DNA of 64,000 nucleotides from the NCBI RefSeq assembly GCF_030159895.1, contig NZ_BSNI01000002.1, positions 560,039 through 624,038 of the forward strand. The letters run 5' to 3'. This stretch comes from Maritalea porphyrae. GTDB lineage: Bacteria; Pseudomonadota; Alphaproteobacteria; Rhizobiales; Devosiaceae. The notes below the pieces were generated by a model. It did no database searches, was not told where the DNA came from, and saw only the letters and a list, made by a program, of their open reading frames with translations. How positions within the stretch are numbered: the stretch's first letter is position 1; each line of letters opens with the position of its first letter. The translations under genes were made by a program, and so were the position numbers. This document shows, in pieces, positions 62,570-64,000 of the stretch.

Positions 62570-63724
62570 ATGGAACATGGCGTGCAGTTAGTTGTTAGAT
62601 GTAAAGTACTAGTATTATTAGTTTTATTGTCGTTGTCCGTTACAGGATGCGGCCCGACGCGCACCTTGTATAGCTTTCAAATGAGCGAAAACGGGCGCGT
62701 TCCCCAAATTGAAGACGTTCGGGTTTGGGCTGATGACCAAGAAGCTATCTTTAAAGCTTTGCGCACTTCGCCTATTACCAAGCGATCTAAGTCGTTCAAC
62801 GTACTCGCCTTGTCAGGTGGAGGCAGCGAGGGAGCTTTTGGAGCCGGGTTTCTCACTGGCTGGAGCAAAAATGGCGGCAGACCGCAGTTTGATATTGTAA
62901 CGGGAACGAGCGTAGGCGCACTTATCGCTCCATTTGCCTTTTTGGGCAAAGATTATGATCCGTATTTGGAACGAATGTTCACCAAGGAGCAGACGAACAA
63001 ATTGATCCGCATTGCCGGCCTCGACGCTCTTTTTGGGTCGGCCGTGTTTTCCAACAGGCCACTCGCAAAAATGGTGGATCGGTATATTGACGACGACCTA
63101 CTTGCTCAAATTGCAACAGAGCACAACAAGGGTCGACTTTTGCTGGTGTTGACCACCAATATTGATACTCAGCGAACCGCGATTTGGAATATGGGTGCGA
63201 TTGCCGCGAGTGATCACAAGGACAAAAAAGCGCTGTTCCACCAGGTGCTTCTGGCGTCGGTTAGTGTGCCGGGTCTCTTGCCGCCACAGCTCATCGAAGT
63301 GCAGTCTGGTAATACAAAATTCAAAGAAATGCATGTCGATGGTGGTGTTTCCGGAAATGCTATGCTGATCCCAGAGGCAATGCTTGCTTCGTCGGTTTCG
63401 CCCAAACTAAGGACTAAACCAAGACTATATTTGCTGATGAACGGCAAGATCGATCGAGAATTTCGCTTAGTGGCACCCTCAAAGATAGAGATATTGGAAC
63501 GCTCGTTCGGCACGGCGATTAAAATTAGTACGCGCAACACCATACGTTCAAGCGCCCAATTTGCGCGCGCCAATGGGTGGCAAATTCTTGTTGCAGCCCT
63601 CGATGCTAACTACCCCGTGCCAAAGCAAGAAGGTGGACTTAAGCAAGAAGTCTTGCGTCCTTTGTTTGCAGAGGGCGTGCAAAATGGCCAAGGCGGTAGG
63701 GGGTGGAAAGAGCTCGATTTTTGA
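62570..63724 (+). CDS. Patatin-like phospholipase, lipoprotein
   Basis: 384 residues with a lipoprotein signal peptide: hydrophobic KVLVLLVLLSLSVTG followed by Cys of the lipobox (VTGCGP). The patatin domain has the oxyanion loop GGGSEGAFGAG (near 83-93), the nucleophile Ser in GTSVGAL (near 113) and the catalytic Asp in HVDGGVSG (near 256). All three elements are intact, so lipid acyl hydrolase activity at the envelope is likely. Upstream of the ATG the sequence is AT-rich; no operon partner is apparent, and the next detectable frame is only partial. Confidence 0.9.
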   Translation: MEHGVQLVVRCKVLVLLVLLSLSVTGCGPTRTLYSFQMSENGRVPQIEDVRVWADDQEAIFKALRTSPITKRSKSFNVLALSGGGSEGAFGAGFLTGWSKNGGRPQFDIVTGTSVGALIAPFAFLGKDYDPYLERMFTKEQTNKLIRIAGLDALFGSAVFSNRPLAKMVDRYIDDDLLAQIATEHNKGRLLLVLTTNIDTQRTAIWNMGAIAASDHKDKKALFHQVLLASVSVPGLLPPQLIEVQSGNTKFKEMHVDGGVSGNAMLIPEAMLASSVSPKLRTKPRLYLLMNGKIDREFRLVAPSKIEILERSFGTAIKISTRNTIRSSAQFARANGWQILVAALDANYPVPKQEGGLKQEVLRPLFAEGVQNGQGGRGWKELDF

Positions 63725-63860
63725 ACGTGAAAGAGCGCCCAATTTGGTTAACTAAATGGCAACGACTTCATTTCCCTTTTAATCGTTTTTAGAACCAACC
63801 AGTGATTTCTCTATCGTAGACTGTTTCGATCGAGGAATTTGCTGGATCACCTATGCGTGG

Positions 63861-64000
63861 TTGGCGAAAAAAGTGGAAGAGGGTCAATTGCACCGCCGCA
63901 TTGTAACGCCACCTATAAAGATGGATGAGGACTTTGTACCTGAAACCGTCGAGGCTGACGGATCAGCACCTGATCTTGTTCCTGAAGTTGAAGTGCATCC
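63861..64000 (+). CDS. Possible partial reading frame at right edge
   Basis: A frame from about 63781 stays open to the window end. No good start is visible; a TTG at 63861 (reading AKKVEEGQLHRR) or the ATG at 63928 are options. The sequence is acidic and Pro/Val-rich (DEDFVPETVEADGSAPDLVP). Codon choice looks gene-like but the visible piece is under 50 residues and matches nothing I know. It may be the start of a real gene or chance. Confidence 0.25.
   Translation, partial: MAKKVEEGQLHRRIVTPPIKMDEDFVPETVEADGSAPDLVPEVEVH

Noticed and set aside
1-64000. Insertion sequences, prophage, CRISPR array, integration site
   Set aside because: No transposase, integrase, Cas gene, spaced repeats or terminal inverted repeats were found. 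The only notable repeat is the two-copy element at 8685-8780.

Overview
This window is chromosomal DNA from an alphaproteobacterium, most likely a Hyphomicrobiales-type or related marine lineage. The evidence is the moderate GC content, the gene families (PuuD-type membrane urate oxidase, Lrp-controlled branched-chain keto-acid dehydrogenase, HTH-citrate synthase paired with a CoA-transferase) and the tight operons with 1-4 base overlaps. That placement is inference. There is no rRNA, tRNA, CRISPR array, prophage or insertion sequence that I can see. Almost all of the window is metabolic.

Region 1 (1-15.4 kb) is a purine salvage and catabolism block. puuE (cut by the left edge) diverges from uraH-xdhA-xdhB-xdhC-puuD-guaD. 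Adenine deaminase and a four-gene BMP-type nucleoside/purine ABC transporter face the other way. Together they would import purines or nucleosides, deaminate adenine and guanine, oxidise hypoxanthine and xanthine to urate, oxidise urate at the membrane and open the ring towards allantoate. A block of about 37 bp centred on a GTCAAA-N8-TTTGAC inverted repeat occurs upstream of both uraH and the transporter operon, which suggests a common regulator that is not encoded here. A soluble chemoreceptor with a C-terminal sensor domain lies just upstream of the transporter.

Region 2 (17-21.3 kb) holds the branched-chain 2-oxoacid dehydrogenase E1alpha, E1beta and E2 genes, divergent from an Lrp/AsnC regulator.

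Region 3 (21.3-32.4 kb) is a response regulator plus hybrid histidine kinase. They diverge from a seven-gene operon that combines a complete LIV-type ABC transporter with two adenylate-forming CoA-ligase-like proteins. One of these has lost the usual P-loop. This is my best candidate for an incompletely described system: import and CoA activation of an organic acid, possibly under its own sensor.

Region 4 (32.4-34.6 kb) is a lone exported protein of unknown function with a long leader and its own terminator.

Region 5 (34.6-54.7 kb) is a branched-chain amino-acid catabolism supercluster. A TetR regulator leads the leucine operon (ivd, mccB, an unknown membrane protein, mccA, hmgL, liuC). A convergent eleven-gene operon carries DUF1028, crotonases, ETF, thiolase, an SDR dehydrogenase and the complete valine branch (ACAD8-like dehydrogenase, hydratase, HIBCH, mmsB, mmsA). 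A LysR regulator diverges from mmsA and is followed by a MaoC-domain protein.

Region 6 (54.7-64 kb) is more mixed: a 775-residue exported Cys- and Pro-rich unknown protein, an HTH-fused citrate synthase homologue divergent from a permuted CaiB-family protein, a beta-hydroxyacid dehydrogenase, a cytosolic diguanylate cyclase, a patatin-like lipoprotein and a possible truncated reading frame at the right edge.
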